Below, one piece after another: positions 17,271 through 25,098 of a stretch of DNA of 64,000 bases. The stretch covers positions 89,839 to 153,838 of the forward strand of contig NZ_JAPVBQ010000003.1 in assembly GCF_026968045.1 (NCBI RefSeq). The letters are read 5' to 3'. Position 1 is the first letter of the stretch, and each line of letters starts with the position of its first letter. Made by a program: the position numbers and the translations under genes. The notes beneath the pieces are model-generated. The model was not told where the DNA came from. It saw nothing but the letters and a program-made list of their open reading frames with translations, and ran no database searches. This stretch comes from Modestobacter sp. VKM Ac-2977. GTDB lineage: Bacteria > Actinomycetota > Actinomycetes > Mycobacteriales > Geodermatophilaceae.

Positions 17271-17744
17271 CTACACCTGCAACTTCAGCTCACCAACGCG
17301 CTCGTCCTCGCTCATCTCGCCGGTCGGCCGGAAGCCCAGCCCGAGGTAGAAGGGCTCGGGGCTGCCGTGGCCGACGTGCCAAGTCGTCGTCAGGCGTGTG
17401 GTGCCGCGGCGACGGAGCTCGGCAGCGACGGCGTCGACGGCGAAACGGCCATGGCCGTGACCTTGATGTGCGGCAGCGATGTTGAGCCGCCACAGGCCAG
17501 ACCGAAGGTCAGGCCCGGCGACGGGCCGGGCGAAGTTGAAGTCGAAGAACGCCATGAGGAAGCCGACCACTTGCCCGTCACACCGAATCAACCGCGGCCA
17601 GGCGCGCCGCCCGAACGCATAAGCCTCGGCCAGTGACTTCACGACCGGCGAGACCACGTGACTCTGGTCTGCGCGTACCTCGACGCCCAGTGCTTCGTCG
17701 ATATTCTCGGGCGTGATGACTTCCAACGATCGCTCGGCCGTCAT
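17271..17744 (-). CDS. GNAT family N-acetyltransferase
   Basis: 157 residues. DGQVVGFLMAFFDFN (central strand), LWRLNIAAAHQGHGHGRFAV containing the acetyl-CoA loop Q-x-x-G-x-G/H, and PEPFYLGLGFRPTGE give the complete GNAT fold. Similarity of the N-terminal ENIDEALGVEVRADQSHVV to polyamine acetyltransferases suggests an amine substrate, but this is weak. ATG 17744 has a leaderless promoter and no Shine-Dalgarno. Flanked on both sides by repeat copies D and E, so gene plus repeat resembles a cassette. Confidence 0.85.
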   Translation of the reverse strand: MTAERSLEVITPENIDEALGVEVRADQSHVVSPVVKSLAEAYAFGRRAWPRLIRCDGQVVGFLMAFFDFNFARPVAGPDLRSGLWRLNIAAAHQGHGHGRFAVDAVAAELRRRGTTRLTTTWHVGHGSPEPFYLGLGFRPTGEMSEDERVGELKLQV

Positions 17745-17751
17745 GCCGGCC

Positions 17752-17757
17752 AGGCTA
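17752..17757 (-). promoter_or_regulatory. leaderless -10 box for GNAT gene
   Basis: TAGCCT on the minus strand ends 7 bases before ATG 17744. The same hexamer and spacing occur at the GrpB-family gene, suggesting similar expression of island genes. Confidence 0.5.
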
Positions 17758-17825
17758 GTGGGACGCGCCGACCGTCCCAGTGGCATAGGTGGGTCGGCCA
17801 GTGGGACGCCTGCGTTCCCACAGCG

Positions 17826-17981
17826 CTGACCGAAACCGCCCGTTAGCGGACTGACCAGCACCCGACCGTCTTAAGGCAGAGGTAGCGAAGAGCGACTAGC
17901 GGAAACGGCCATCTTGGTCTGCGCGCGACCAGAAAGGGGTTCCGAAACAGCGGCCCACAACCACCCGTGTCTGGGCCGCTC
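17826..17981 (+). repeat. island repeat, copy E (X-Y unit)
   Basis: X half CTGACCGAAACCGCCCGTTA at 17826, then Y half from GAGCGACTAGCGGAAACGG at 17890. It contains AGCGGCCCA (17949-17957) pairing with TGGGCCGCT (17972-17980) over 14 bases. A further inverted fragment, GTTTGTGGGCCGCTCTTCCC, lies at 18086-18105. The remaining bases to 18154 show no gene. Confidence 0.7.
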
Positions 17982-18154
17982 CCCGCACCACTCCACCCGT
18001 CGGGCATTCGCCCAGGTCGGCCAACGGGTCAACCGGCCCGGAACTCGTGCCCGAGATCAACGGCCCGAATCCGCGGGAAACTGACGTTTGTGGGCCGCTC
18101 TTCCCTACGGCGGCACGCAGATCTCACGGTCCGCCTGCCCTGTCCCGGCCTGGC

Positions 18155-18879
18155 TCATGCTGCGGGCAGCCCCGGGTGTTGGTCGTAGCTTGGGTGTCCC
18201 GGCTGCCAGAGATCGACCACGCGGTCGGCGGGTACCGGTGACCAGCAGATGACGTCTCCATGCGCGGGGGCTCCACGGTGGGCAGCAAGCAGCAGGTTGG
18301 CCAGCGGACCCCACCAGCTGTGTCGACGACCGACCGCGGTGAAGGGCAGGGCCACCACCACGATCGTCGGCTTGCCCAAAGTCTGCAGCCACGGCTTCAA
18401 CGACATGGTGCCGGTGGCGAAGTAGATACCCTCTCCCCCCAGTGGAGCAGCAGCTCTTCGAATGCCTCCGAATCACGGTCGAAATCCCTGCCGCCGGCTA
18501 CGAGCCAGACCTGCCCCTCCCGGGCACCTCGCCTCGGAAGGTCACCGCAGCCGTACATGTGCCCCCAAAAGAGCGCGTCGCTCTCTGGGGCCGTGATGGC
18601 GCCGGCCGCCCGCGCCGCCCGGATCTTCTGGTCGAACAGATGACGGCTGAACGGTTGTAAGCCCTCGGCCCAGATGCCGTCGACCTCGTGGTCGAGCAGG
18701 CGCGTGCAGTGGTAAGTGACCACGCTCCAGCCCGCCAGTGCCGACTCAAGAGTGCGGGACACCGCGTCGGGCACGGTTGCGTCTTGCCAGTGCTCTTCGT
18801 CGTCGAGAGCAGCGCTCCACCTGGCGACCTGCTCGTGCAGCTCCGCGGGCCACGTCGCCTTGTTGTCCGGGTCGATCAA
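18155..18879 (-). pseudogene. frameshifted unknown gene (G-run deletion)
   Basis: Two overlapping minus-strand frames read as one protein. The first runs from about 18879 (TTG start after GGAG, just past the DUF6221 stop) through VVTYHCTRLLDHEVDGIWAE to FEELLLHW. The second continues GGEGIYFATGTMSLKPWLQT to the stop at 18155. One extra G in the run of six G at about 18435-18440 would join them. This is a real mutation, a sequencing error, or less likely programmed slippage. The family is not recognised; the YHCTRL...GIYFA pattern faintly recalls ADP-ribosyltransferase folds, with low confidence. Confidence 0.55.
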
Positions 18880-18898
18880 AGGTGTGACTCCGGCCCGG

Positions 18899-19357
18899 TC
18901 AGTGATCGCGCAACTGCTCCGCGCCAATGTTGCTCGAGGCTGACGACAGTCCGTACTCCTCGCGGTACTCCGGATGGTCGGCGTAGGCCATGGCCAGCAA
19001 CGTGACGGCCAACCCGAACCCGCTGGCCGCACCCCTCTCGAGTGGCGACCGACCGAACTCCTCCCGCCCACGGAACGCCCTCTGCGCGGACTCGACGATG
19101 CGCCGCTTGGCCAGACATTCCGCCAGCACGCGCTCGGGGTCCCACCGGACCATGTGCTGAGCCGACGGCTGGTGCATCGGCTGCTTCCAAGGACCGCAAG
19201 CAACCGGAGTAGGCGTGTCATCGAGGAAGACGGCGTCGCCGGCGTCGCTCCAGTACCAGCCGCCCACCACACGCTCTTTGACCTGTTGGAACGCGGCTCG
19301 GGCCACGGCCTCATCCTCGGCGATGCGAGCAAGCAGGAAGTCAGCCTGGTCGGTCAC
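18899..19357 (-). CDS. DUF6221 family protein
   Basis: 152 residues from GTG 19357 (VTDQADFLLARIAEDEAVAR); ATG at 19369 is an alternative. QHMVRWDPERVLAECLAKRR and LLAMAYADHPEYREEYG are the conserved landmarks of DUF6221, a small family common in Streptomyces and relatives and often near mobile or phage-like DNA. Function unknown. The downstream frameshifted gene starts about 20 bases after its stop, so the two were probably cotranscribed. Confidence 0.75.
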   Translation of the reverse strand: MTDQADFLLARIAEDEAVARAAFQQVKERVVGGWYWSDAGDAVFLDDTPTPVACGPWKQPMHQPSAQHMVRWDPERVLAECLAKRRIVESAQRAFRGREEFGRSPLERGAASGFGLAVTLLAMAYADHPEYREEYGLSSASSNIGAEQLRDH

Positions 19358-19400
19358 GGGGGCCATCATCCCGCCGCCGACCTTCAGGTTGGGTGATCCC

Positions 19401-19796
19401 GTGCATCACGTGGTCACAGGCGCACTCGTACAGGGCGGCCAGGTGCTCATGGCTCACCGCTCACCCAGTCGGCGGTGGTATCCGGACGTCTGGGACCTCC
19501 CCGGCAGCCACGTCGACCGCGGCGAGACCGAGCGCGAGGCTCTTCACCGGGAGCTGCACGAGGAACTGGGCATAGGGGCCACAGAGATTGTCCCGGAGCC
19601 CATCGCACGGATCAGCGAACGAGCAGCTGGCCTCGAGCTCAGCCTGTGGGTCGTGCGCGGGTGGATCGGAACTCCGACCAACACCCAGCCCCACGAGCAC
19701 GACGTAACCAAGTGGGTTGGCCCCGATGAATTACCGCGCCTTCACCTTGCTCACGCCGACTACCTGAGGTACCTCACCGCACTGCTCACCCATTGA
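19401..19796 (+). CDS. Nudix hydrolase
   Basis: 131 residues from GTG 19401. The Nudix box reads GSHVDRGETEREALHRELHE then ELGIG: REL-x-EE-x-G-I is intact, while the first box glycine is Ser (PGSHVDRGE instead of PGGHV-x-x-GE). The opening strand VTGALVQGGQVLMAHRS and RWYPDVWDLPG are typical of MutT-like enzymes that hydrolyse nucleoside diphosphate derivatives. Substrate unknown. The ribosome site is weak. Last gene of the left accessory island. Confidence 0.85.
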   Translation: MHHVVTGALVQGGQVLMAHRSPSRRWYPDVWDLPGSHVDRGETEREALHRELHEELGIGATEIVPEPIARISERAAGLELSLWVVRGWIGTPTNTQPHEHDVTKWVGPDELPRLHLAHADYLRYLTALLTH

Positions 19797-19806
19797 GGAC
19801 GGACCG

Positions 19807-19872
19807 GCTGAACCCACCCGGTGCGAGGTCATCTCCGGCGAGGTCGCCCATAGGGCCCTTGATGGGTTCAGC
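19807..19872. terminator. possible long-loop terminator after Nudix gene
   Basis: GCTGAACCCA (19807-19816) and TGGGTTCAGC (19863-19872) form a perfect 10-bp inverted repeat with a 46-base interior. It lies between the Nudix stop and the convergent haloalkane dehalogenase stop. Confidence 0.4.
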
Positions 19873-19991
19873 GTCGTTCGGCTGAATGCTGGCAGCGGCA
19901 CGGTCGCCGGCGTGGCAGATGGGGTCGCCATCCGGGCGGTCGCCTCGCGTACACCCCGCTGTCGCTTCGGGCGCCCAGCGTGCCGGCGGCG

Positions 19992-20906
19992 CTACCGGGG
20001 CGTGGCCGCGATCAGGTCGACGGTCACCTGGGCGAGCTGCGGGCCGACCTCCTCCTGGAGGAAGTGGCCGCCCCCCGCCAGCGTGGTGTGCGGCAGGCCC
20101 TGCGACCCGGGCACCAGCTTCTGGAACACCGCGTCGCCGCCGCCGGTGATCGGGTCGCTGTCGGAGAAGGCGGTGAGGAACGGCTTCTGCCAGGTGCGCA
20201 GCACCGCCCAGGCCGCCCGGTTGGCCTCGGCCGCCGGGTCGTCGGGGCTGGTGGGCACCAGCGACGGGAACACCCGGGCGCCGGCCTTGTACCGGCCGTC
20301 GGGGAACGGGGCGTCGTAGGCGGCGACCACCTCGGGCGCCATCTCCGTCGCCGTCCCGTTGGAGATGATCCGGCCGACCTTCATGTCCGTCATGCCGGCC
20401 GCGGCCCGCTGCCAGGCCAGGAAGGCCTCGCTCATCGGGTGGTCGCCGGTGGGCAGGCCGGTGTTGGCGACGACGACCCGGGCGAACCGGTCGGGGTGCT
20501 CGGCCACGAGGCGCAGGCCGAGCAGCCCGCCCCAGTCCTGGCAGACCAGGGTCAGGTCGGTGAGCGCCAGCTCCTCCAGCAGCGCCTGCCGGAGCCATGC
20601 CACGTGCCGGGCATAGCTGTAGTCGGTCAGCTCGGTGGGCTTGTCCGACCTGCCGAAGCCGACCAGGTCGGGGACGACGACGCGCAGCCCGGCCGCGGTC
20701 AGCACCGGGATCATCCGGCGGTAGAGGAACGACCAGGACGGCTCGCCGTGCAGCAGCAGCACCGTCTCGCCGTCGTCCGGGCCCTCGACGAGGACGGCCA
20801 TCCGCAGCCGGCCGCCGTCCCCGTCGTCCACCTCGACGTACCGGGGCTCGTAGGGGAACTCCGGCAGATCGGTGAACCGGTCCTCGGGTGTGCGCAGCAC
20901 GTCCAT
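19992..20906 (-). CDS. haloalkane dehalogenase (alpha/beta hydrolase)
   Basis: 304 residues. HGEPSWSFLYRRMIP holds the oxyanion region with the family E-P-x-W. VCQDWGGL puts the nucleophile Asp124 next to halide-binding Trp125. FSDSDPITGGGDAVF contains the second acid and GGGHFLQEE the base. This is the subfamily-I haloalkane dehalogenase pattern, hydrolysing carbon-halogen bonds to alcohols (family knowledge). The name dhmA is sometimes used; I leave the symbol empty. The GAGGAGG ribosome site lies in one arm of a strong inverted repeat. Confidence 0.85.
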   Translation of the reverse strand: MDVLRTPEDRFTDLPEFPYEPRYVEVDDGDGGRLRMAVLVEGPDDGETVLLLHGEPSWSFLYRRMIPVLTAAGLRVVVPDLVGFGRSDKPTELTDYSYARHVAWLRQALLEELALTDLTLVCQDWGGLLGLRLVAEHPDRFARVVVANTGLPTGDHPMSEAFLAWQRAAAGMTDMKVGRIISNGTATEMAPEVVAAYDAPFPDGRYKAGARVFPSLVPTSPDDPAAEANRAAWAVLRTWQKPFLTAFSDSDPITGGGDAVFQKLVPGSQGLPHTTLAGGGHFLQEEVGPQLAQVTVDLIAATPR

Positions 20907-20910
20907 CGCA

Positions 20911-20957
20911 GGCCTCCTCGACTGGTGGGACGACGTCCCGACGCTATCGAGGAGGCC
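20911..20957 (-). promoter_or_regulatory. inverted repeat sequestering the dehalogenase ribosome site
   Basis: GGCCTCCTCGA (20911-20921) and TCGAGGAGGCC (20947-20957) are perfect 11-base complements. Inside them is GGGACgacGTCCC. Read on the minus strand, the 3' arm is the GAGGAGG ribosome site of the dehalogenase and the 5' arm is its exact complement. It may terminate msrA transcription, hide the start site, or both. Confidence 0.6.
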
Positions 20958-20963
20958 GGACGG

Positions 20964-21617
20964 TCACACGCCGGGGAGGCCGATCGGGCAGCTGACGCCG
21001 GTGGAGTTCACCGGGCAGTAGCCGCCGGGGACCTTGTACAGGTACTGCTGGTGGTAGCCCTCGGCGTAGAAGAAGTCGCCCAGCGGGGCGATCTCGGTGG
21101 TGATGTCGCCGTAGCCGGCCGCGGTCAGCCGCTCCTGGAACAGGTCGCGGCTCACCTTGGCGGCGGCCTCCTGCTCCGGGCCCTGGGTGTAGACGGCCGA
21201 GCGGTACTGGGTGCCGACGTCGTTGCCCTGCCGCATGCCCTGGGTCGGGTCGTGCTCCTCCCAGAACTCCTTCAGCAGGCGGTCGTAGGAGAGGACGGCC
21301 GGGTCGAAGACGACCAGCACCGCCTCGGTGTGGCCGGTGCGGGCCGAGCACACCTCCTCGTACGTCGGGTTGGGGGTGTGGCCGCCGGCGTAGCCCGCGG
21401 CGGTCGAGTACACGCCCGGGGTCTCCCAGAAGACCTTCTCCACCCCCCAGAAGCAGCCGGCGCCGAAGACGGCGGTCTGCAGGCCCTCGGGGAAGGGCGG
21501 CTGGATGCGGTTGCCGTTGACCGCGTGCACCTCGGGGATGCCGGGCAGCGGCTCGGTACGGCCGGTCAGGGCGTCCGCCGCGGTGACCGGCTGGGTCTTG
21601 GCGCGGGAGAAGAACAT
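20964..21617 (-). CDS. msrA: peptide-methionine (S)-S-oxide reductase
   Basis: 217 residues. The catalytic motif GAGCFWGVE has Cys55. [21 protein letters not shown] and [20 protein letters not shown] are invariant MsrA text. Two further cysteines near the C-terminus ([14 protein letters not shown]) can act as recycling cysteines. Repairs oxidised methionine in proteins. ATG 21617 follows a GAGG ribosome site. The dehalogenase gene lies 57 bases downstream, behind the inverted repeat. Confidence 0.95.
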   Translation of the reverse strand: MFFSRAKTQPVTAADALTGRTEPLPGIPEVHAVNGNRIQPPFPEGLQTAVFGAGCFWGVEKVFWETPGVYSTAAGYAGGHTPNPTYEEVCSARTGHTEAVLVVFDPAVLSYDRLLKEFWEEHDPTQGMRQGNDVGTQYRSAVYTQGPEQEAAAKVSRDLFQERLTAAGYGDITTEIAPLGDFFYAEGYHQQYLYKVPGGYCPVNSTGVSCPIGLPGV

Positions 21618-21714
21618 GCCTCGACTGTAGGTCCGTCCTGCAGGGCGTCCCGCCCTGCGCCAAGGTGGCGGGGACGCAAGGCAGCGCCACCGACGTGGAG
21701 GAGACCGCAGACAC

Positions 21715-22482
21715 ATGGGGACAGACGAGCTGTCGGGCCGGGTGGCCCTGGTGACCGGAGCGGCCAGCGGCCTGGGCCGGGCGGTCGCGGTCGCCCTGGC
21801 CGAGGCCGGGGCGACGGTCGCACTGGGCGACGTCGACACCGAGGGCGCGGAGAAGACCCGCGCCCAGATCGGCCGGGACGCCGAGGTGGTGGCGCTCGAC
21901 GTCACCGACGACGCCGCCCGCCGCCGGGTGGTCGCCGACCTGTTCGCCCGGCACGGCGACCGGTTCGACCTGCTGGTGAACGTCGCGGGCATCGACCGCC
22001 CCGGCTACATCACCGACATCGACCTGGCCGACTACCGGATGGTGCAGGCGGTGAACTGCGAGGGCCCGGTCTTCCTGACCAGCGAGTTCCTCAAGACCGT
22101 GCAGCACCGCCCGGCCGACACCGTCGCCGACGTGGTGCACGTGACCTCGCTGTCGGCGGTGACCTCCGGGAGCGGGGCGATCGCCTACAACAGCTCGAAG
22201 GCCGCCTTCCGCAGCGCCACCCGGTGCATCCAGCGGGAGCTGCGGGAGAAGGGCACGGTCAGTGCGGACGGCACCGAGGTGCCCTTCCCGGCGCGGGTGC
22301 ACAGCATCGTGCCGGCCGCGATGGACACCCCGATGATGGAGCGCTGGGGCATCCCGGCGCACCGGATGATGCCGCCGTCCGACGTGGCCCGGATGGTGCT
22401 GACCATGGTCACCATGCCGGACACCAGCTTCGTGCCCGAGGTCTTCGTGATCCCCCGCAACGAGCCGGACTTCCCGCGATGA
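21715..22482 (+). CDS. classical short-chain dehydrogenase/reductase
   Basis: 255 residues. Cofactor loop [18 protein letters not shown] near the NNAG position (VNVAG variant), and the active-site pair YNSSKAAF give an SDR oxidoreductase. The insertion [20 protein letters not shown] precedes the C-terminal substrate region. Substrate unknown. ATG 21715 follows GGAGGAGACC. Its stop overlaps the next gene (ATGA), so the two are translationally coupled and probably act on one pathway. Confidence 0.85.
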   Translation: MGTDELSGRVALVTGAASGLGRAVAVALAEAGATVALGDVDTEGAEKTRAQIGRDAEVVALDVTDDAARRRVVADLFARHGDRFDLLVNVAGIDRPGYITDIDLADYRMVQAVNCEGPVFLTSEFLKTVQHRPADTVADVVHVTSLSAVTSGSGAIAYNSSKAAFRSATRCIQRELREKGTVSADGTEVPFPARVHSIVPAAMDTPMMERWGIPAHRMMPPSDVARMVLTMVTMPDTSFVPEVFVIPRNEPDFPR

Positions 22483-23501
22483 GCATCTCCACCCGTGAGT
22501 GGCAGCTGGTCCGGCGCCCGCACGGCGAGCCGGTGGCCGAGGACTTCCGTCTCGTGACGACGGAGCGGCCGGACCCGGCGGACGGCGAGGTCGTGGTGCA
22601 GACCATCGCGATGTCGGTCGACCCGTACATGCGCGGCCGGATGAGCGCCGCGAAGTCCTACGCCGCCAGCTGGGAGCTGGGCGAGACGATGCAGGGCGGG
22701 ACGGTCGGGCAGGTGATCGCGTCGCGGTCGGACGCCGTCCCCGAGGGCGCGCTGGTGCTGCACGGCCTGGGCTGGCGGGACGTCGCCGTCGTCCCGGCGA
22801 AGCACGTCTCCGTCGTCGAGCCGCTGCCGGGCCTGCCGCTGTCGCTGTACCTGGGCGTGCTCGGCATGCCGGGGCTCACCGCGTACGCGGGGCTGTTCCG
22901 GCTGGCCGGCTTCCGTGAGGGGGACGCCGTCTTCGTCTCGGGCGCGGCCGGGGCGGTGGGCAGCCTGGTCGGCCAGTTCGCCCGGCTGCGCGGGGCCTCA
23001 CGGGTCGTGGGCAGCGCCGGGACGCCGGAGAAGGTGCGCTGGCTGCGCGAGGAGCTGGGCTTCTCTGCGGCGTTCGACTACCACGACGGAAAGGTCGCCG
23101 ACCTGCTCGGCGCCGCCGCACCGGACGGGATCGACGTCTTCTTCGACAACGTGGGCGGGGAGCACCTGGAGGCGGCGATCGGCGCCTTCCGGACGTACGG
23201 GCGGGCCGCGCTGTGCGGGTCGATCTCCGGCTACAACGCGACCACCGCGCCGCCCGGGCCGCGGAACCTGGGGTTCATCGTCGGCAAGCAGCTGACGCTG
23301 CGCGGGTTCATCGTGGGCGACCACGCCGACCTGCGGCCGGAGTTCGTCGGCGCGGTGTCGGGGTGGCTGCAGGACGGCTCGCTCGTCGCCCGGGAGACGG
23401 TGGTCGACGGGCTGGACTCCGCCGTCGACGCGTTCCGGGCACTGCTGAGCGGTGGCAACACCGGGAAGATGGTCGTCCGGCTGGCGCCCGACCCGGCCTG
23501 A
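22479..23501 (+). CDS. zinc-independent MDR NADP-dependent oxidoreductase (PTGR/CurA-like)
   Basis: 340 residues. QTIAMSVDPYMRGRM is the family hallmark of prostaglandin/2-alkenal reductases. FVSGAAGAVGSLVGQFARL is the NADP loop, DVFFDNVGG and LCGSISGYN follow the family, and there are no structural zinc cysteines. Such enzymes reduce the double bond of alpha,beta-unsaturated carbonyls. ATG 22479 overlaps the SDR stop. A very strong hairpin follows. Confidence 0.9.
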   Translation: MSISTREWQLVRRPHGEPVAEDFRLVTTERPDPADGEVVVQTIAMSVDPYMRGRMSAAKSYAASWELGETMQGGTVGQVIASRSDAVPEGALVLHGLGWRDVAVVPAKHVSVVEPLPGLPLSLYLGVLGMPGLTAYAGLFRLAGFREGDAVFVSGAAGAVGSLVGQFARLRGASRVVGSAGTPEKVRWLREELGFSAAFDYHDGKVADLLGAAAPDGIDVFFDNVGGEHLEAAIGAFRTYGRAALCGSISGYNATTAPPGPRNLGFIVGKQLTLRGFIVGDHADLRPEFVGAVSGWLQDGSLVARETVVDGLDSAVDAFRALLSGGNTGKMVVRLAPDPA

Positions 23502-23522
23502 CCCTCGCTGGGGTCGACCCGG

Positions 23523-23585
23523 TGATCACCACGGGCTGAGGGCTGTCTCCTGCTGATCGAGGCGACCCTCAGCCCGTGGTGATCA
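23523..23585. terminator. 20-bp perfect stem terminator
   Basis: The arms at 23523-23542 and 23566-23585 are exact 20-base complements (TGATCACCACGGGCTGAGGG on the left) around a 23-base loop. It lies 21 bases after the oxidoreductase stop. The stem is long for a simple terminator and is symmetric. Confidence 0.7.
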
Positions 23586-23621
23586 TGGCGACCCGGTTGC
23601 CGGACGCCGGATCAGGGCAGA

Positions 23622-23831
23622 GTGCCGATCATGTGGCTCTTCCTCACCCGCCGTTTCCGCATGTGGGTCATCCTCACCGTCCTCGCGCCGCTGGCCACGA
23701 AGGTGCTGCGCAACCTGGGCCAGGCCCTGGAGAAGCGCAGCGGCCCCTCGGCGGTCAGCAACGGCCTGCTCAAGGCCGGCGACCTCGGGGAGAAGGCGCG
23801 TGTGAAGCTGGGCGGCAAGCGCCGCCGTTGA
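23622..23831 (+). CDS. small basic membrane-anchored protein
   Basis: 69 residues from GTG 23622, or 66 from ATG 23631. One hydrophobic helix (MWVILTVLAPLATKVLRNLG) with positive residues before it is followed by a basic tail ending KLGGKRRR. Composition and strong codon bias suggest a real gene. No family recognised. The hydrolase gene begins 22 bases downstream on the same strand. Confidence 0.6.
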   Translation: MPIMWLFLTRRFRMWVILTVLAPLATKVLRNLGQALEKRSGPSAVSNGLLKAGDLGEKARVKLGGKRRR

Positions 23832-23853
23832 CCGCCCCCACCCCGAGGACGAC

Positions 23854-24582
23854 GTGACCGAGATCCCCAGCCCGGACGCCGACCGCCCCGATCCCCGCTC
23901 CCCCGAGCTGGAGCAGCGGTCGGCGGTCGGGGAGACCCGGGGCATCGCCCTGTTCTGTCACGGCGGAACTCCCGCCAGCATCGAGCCGCCGAAGACCCGG
24001 GCGCTCTCGCTGGTGCGGATGCGGGCCTTCGAGCAGTACGTGCACGCCACCACCGCCGACCAGGGCATCGCCACCGCCGTGCTCCGGTACCGGGTCGCCG
24101 GCTGGAACGGGGAGGCGGCGGACGCCTACCAGGACGTCCGCTGGGCGATCGGGCAGCTGCGCGAGCAGCACGGCACCGACGTCCCGATCGTGCTGGTCGG
24201 GCACTCGATGGGCGGCCGGGCCGCGCTCCGCGCGGGCGGGGAGCCGTCGGTGACCGCGGTCTGCGCCCTCGCCCCGTGGACCCCGCCCGGTGAGCCGGTC
24301 ATGCACCTGGGCGGTCAGACGGTGGTGATCCTGCACGGCCGCGGCGACCGCTGGGTGCCCCCGCGGCTGTCCGCGGAGTTCGCCGTCCGCGCCCGGCGGG
24401 CGAAGGCCCGGGTCGCCCGGTTCACCATCGTCGGTGGGCACGGCATGGTCCGGCGGTCACAACGCTGGCACCGCTTCGCCCGGGACGTCGTCCTGGCCGG
24501 GACAGGCCTGGCGCCCATGCCGGAGGCGATCGCCGATGCCCTGGCCCAGCCCAGCCCCGAGGGCCTCGCCGTCCCGCTCTGA
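23854..24582 (+). CDS. alpha/beta hydrolase
   Basis: 242 residues. IALFCHGGTP (oxyanion), IVLVGHSMGGRAALRAGG (nucleophile elbow), VVILHGRGDRWVPP (acid) and VGGHGMVRR (histidine) give a complete triad of a dienelactone-hydrolase/BAAT-like hydrolase. Substrate unknown. GTG 23854 with GAGGACGAC just upstream. It probably shares a transcript with the small membrane protein. Confidence 0.8.
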   Translation: MTEIPSPDADRPDPRSPELEQRSAVGETRGIALFCHGGTPASIEPPKTRALSLVRMRAFEQYVHATTADQGIATAVLRYRVAGWNGEAADAYQDVRWAIGQLREQHGTDVPIVLVGHSMGGRAALRAGGEPSVTAVCALAPWTPPGEPVMHLGGQTVVILHGRGDRWVPPRLSAEFAVRARRAKARVARFTIVGGHGMVRRSQRWHRFARDVVLAGTGLAPMPEAIADALAQPSPEGLAVPL

Positions 24583-24663
24583 CCCCTCACCGAGGCCCGA
24601 ACGCGCGTGCGCGATGCGGGTCGGGGTCTGGACGCGGGCTGCCGACTCGGGGACGGTTCCGAG

Positions 24664-25098
24664 GTGGACCGTTCCTACGTCACCTACAGCGCCCGGAGCC
24701 GACACCGCCAGCGCCGCTTCCTGAGCACCGCGCGGCTGAACGCCGTCGGGTTCGGCGCCCTCGGTGGGGCGTGCCTGGTCGCGGCGGCCCTCTGCACACC
24801 GGTGCTGCGGAGGACGGGCTGGCCACTGGCGGTCCGGGCCGCGCCCGGACCGGTCGTCGTGGTGACGGGCCTGGTCGTCCTCGACCGGCGGAAGTGGGCC
24901 GGGATGGTCACGAGCTTCTCGTTCACCGACGACCCGGCGGAGATGCGGGCGGTGGCCGACCAGTTGAGCGCGCGCGGCCTGCCGGTGAGCCTCGAGGAGC
25001 GTCCTCCGGGAAGGCCCGTCCTGCGCTACGCCCACCGGCACGCCCCGCGGGTGCACGCCGCACTGGCGGACCTGGGGATCTCCGTGCCCGTTCCCTGA
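24664..25098 (+). CDS. two-helix membrane protein of unknown function
   Basis: 144 residues from GTG 24664 (VDRSYVTYSARSRHRQRRFL); GTG 24607 is an alternative. A basic N-terminus is followed by two hydrophobic stretches (AVGFGALGGACLVAAALC and VVVVTGLVVL) and a soluble tail of about 70 residues with SFTDDPAEMRAVADQLSARG. No family recognised. It lies alone on the edge of the second accessory stretch. Confidence 0.5.
   Translation: MDRSYVTYSARSRHRQRRFLSTARLNAVGFGALGGACLVAAALCTPVLRRTGWPLAVRAAPGPVVVVTGLVVLDRRKWAGMVTSFSFTDDPAEMRAVADQLSARGLPVSLEERPPGRPVLRYAHRHAPRVHAALADLGISVPVP

Noticed and set aside
12411..17981. Classical integron cassette array with attC sites
   Set aside because: The repeats lack recognisable RYYYAAC/GTTRRRY core sites and no integrase is in the window; genes face both ways. 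Kept only as a cassette-like hypothesis.
12411..18105. CRISPR array
   Set aside because: Repeats are long, degenerate, kilobases apart and without regular spacers or cas genes.
18397..19332. 311-residue minus-strand ORF as one protein
   Set aside because: Its first half is antisense-like composition in a shifted frame of the DUF6221 gene; only the part after about 18879 has protein character, and that part is frameshifted.
19980..22478. Long upstream extension of the NADP oxidoreductase frame
   Set aside because: It runs antisense through the dehalogenase and msrA and out of frame through the SDR; the ATGA overlap at 22479 gives a clear start.
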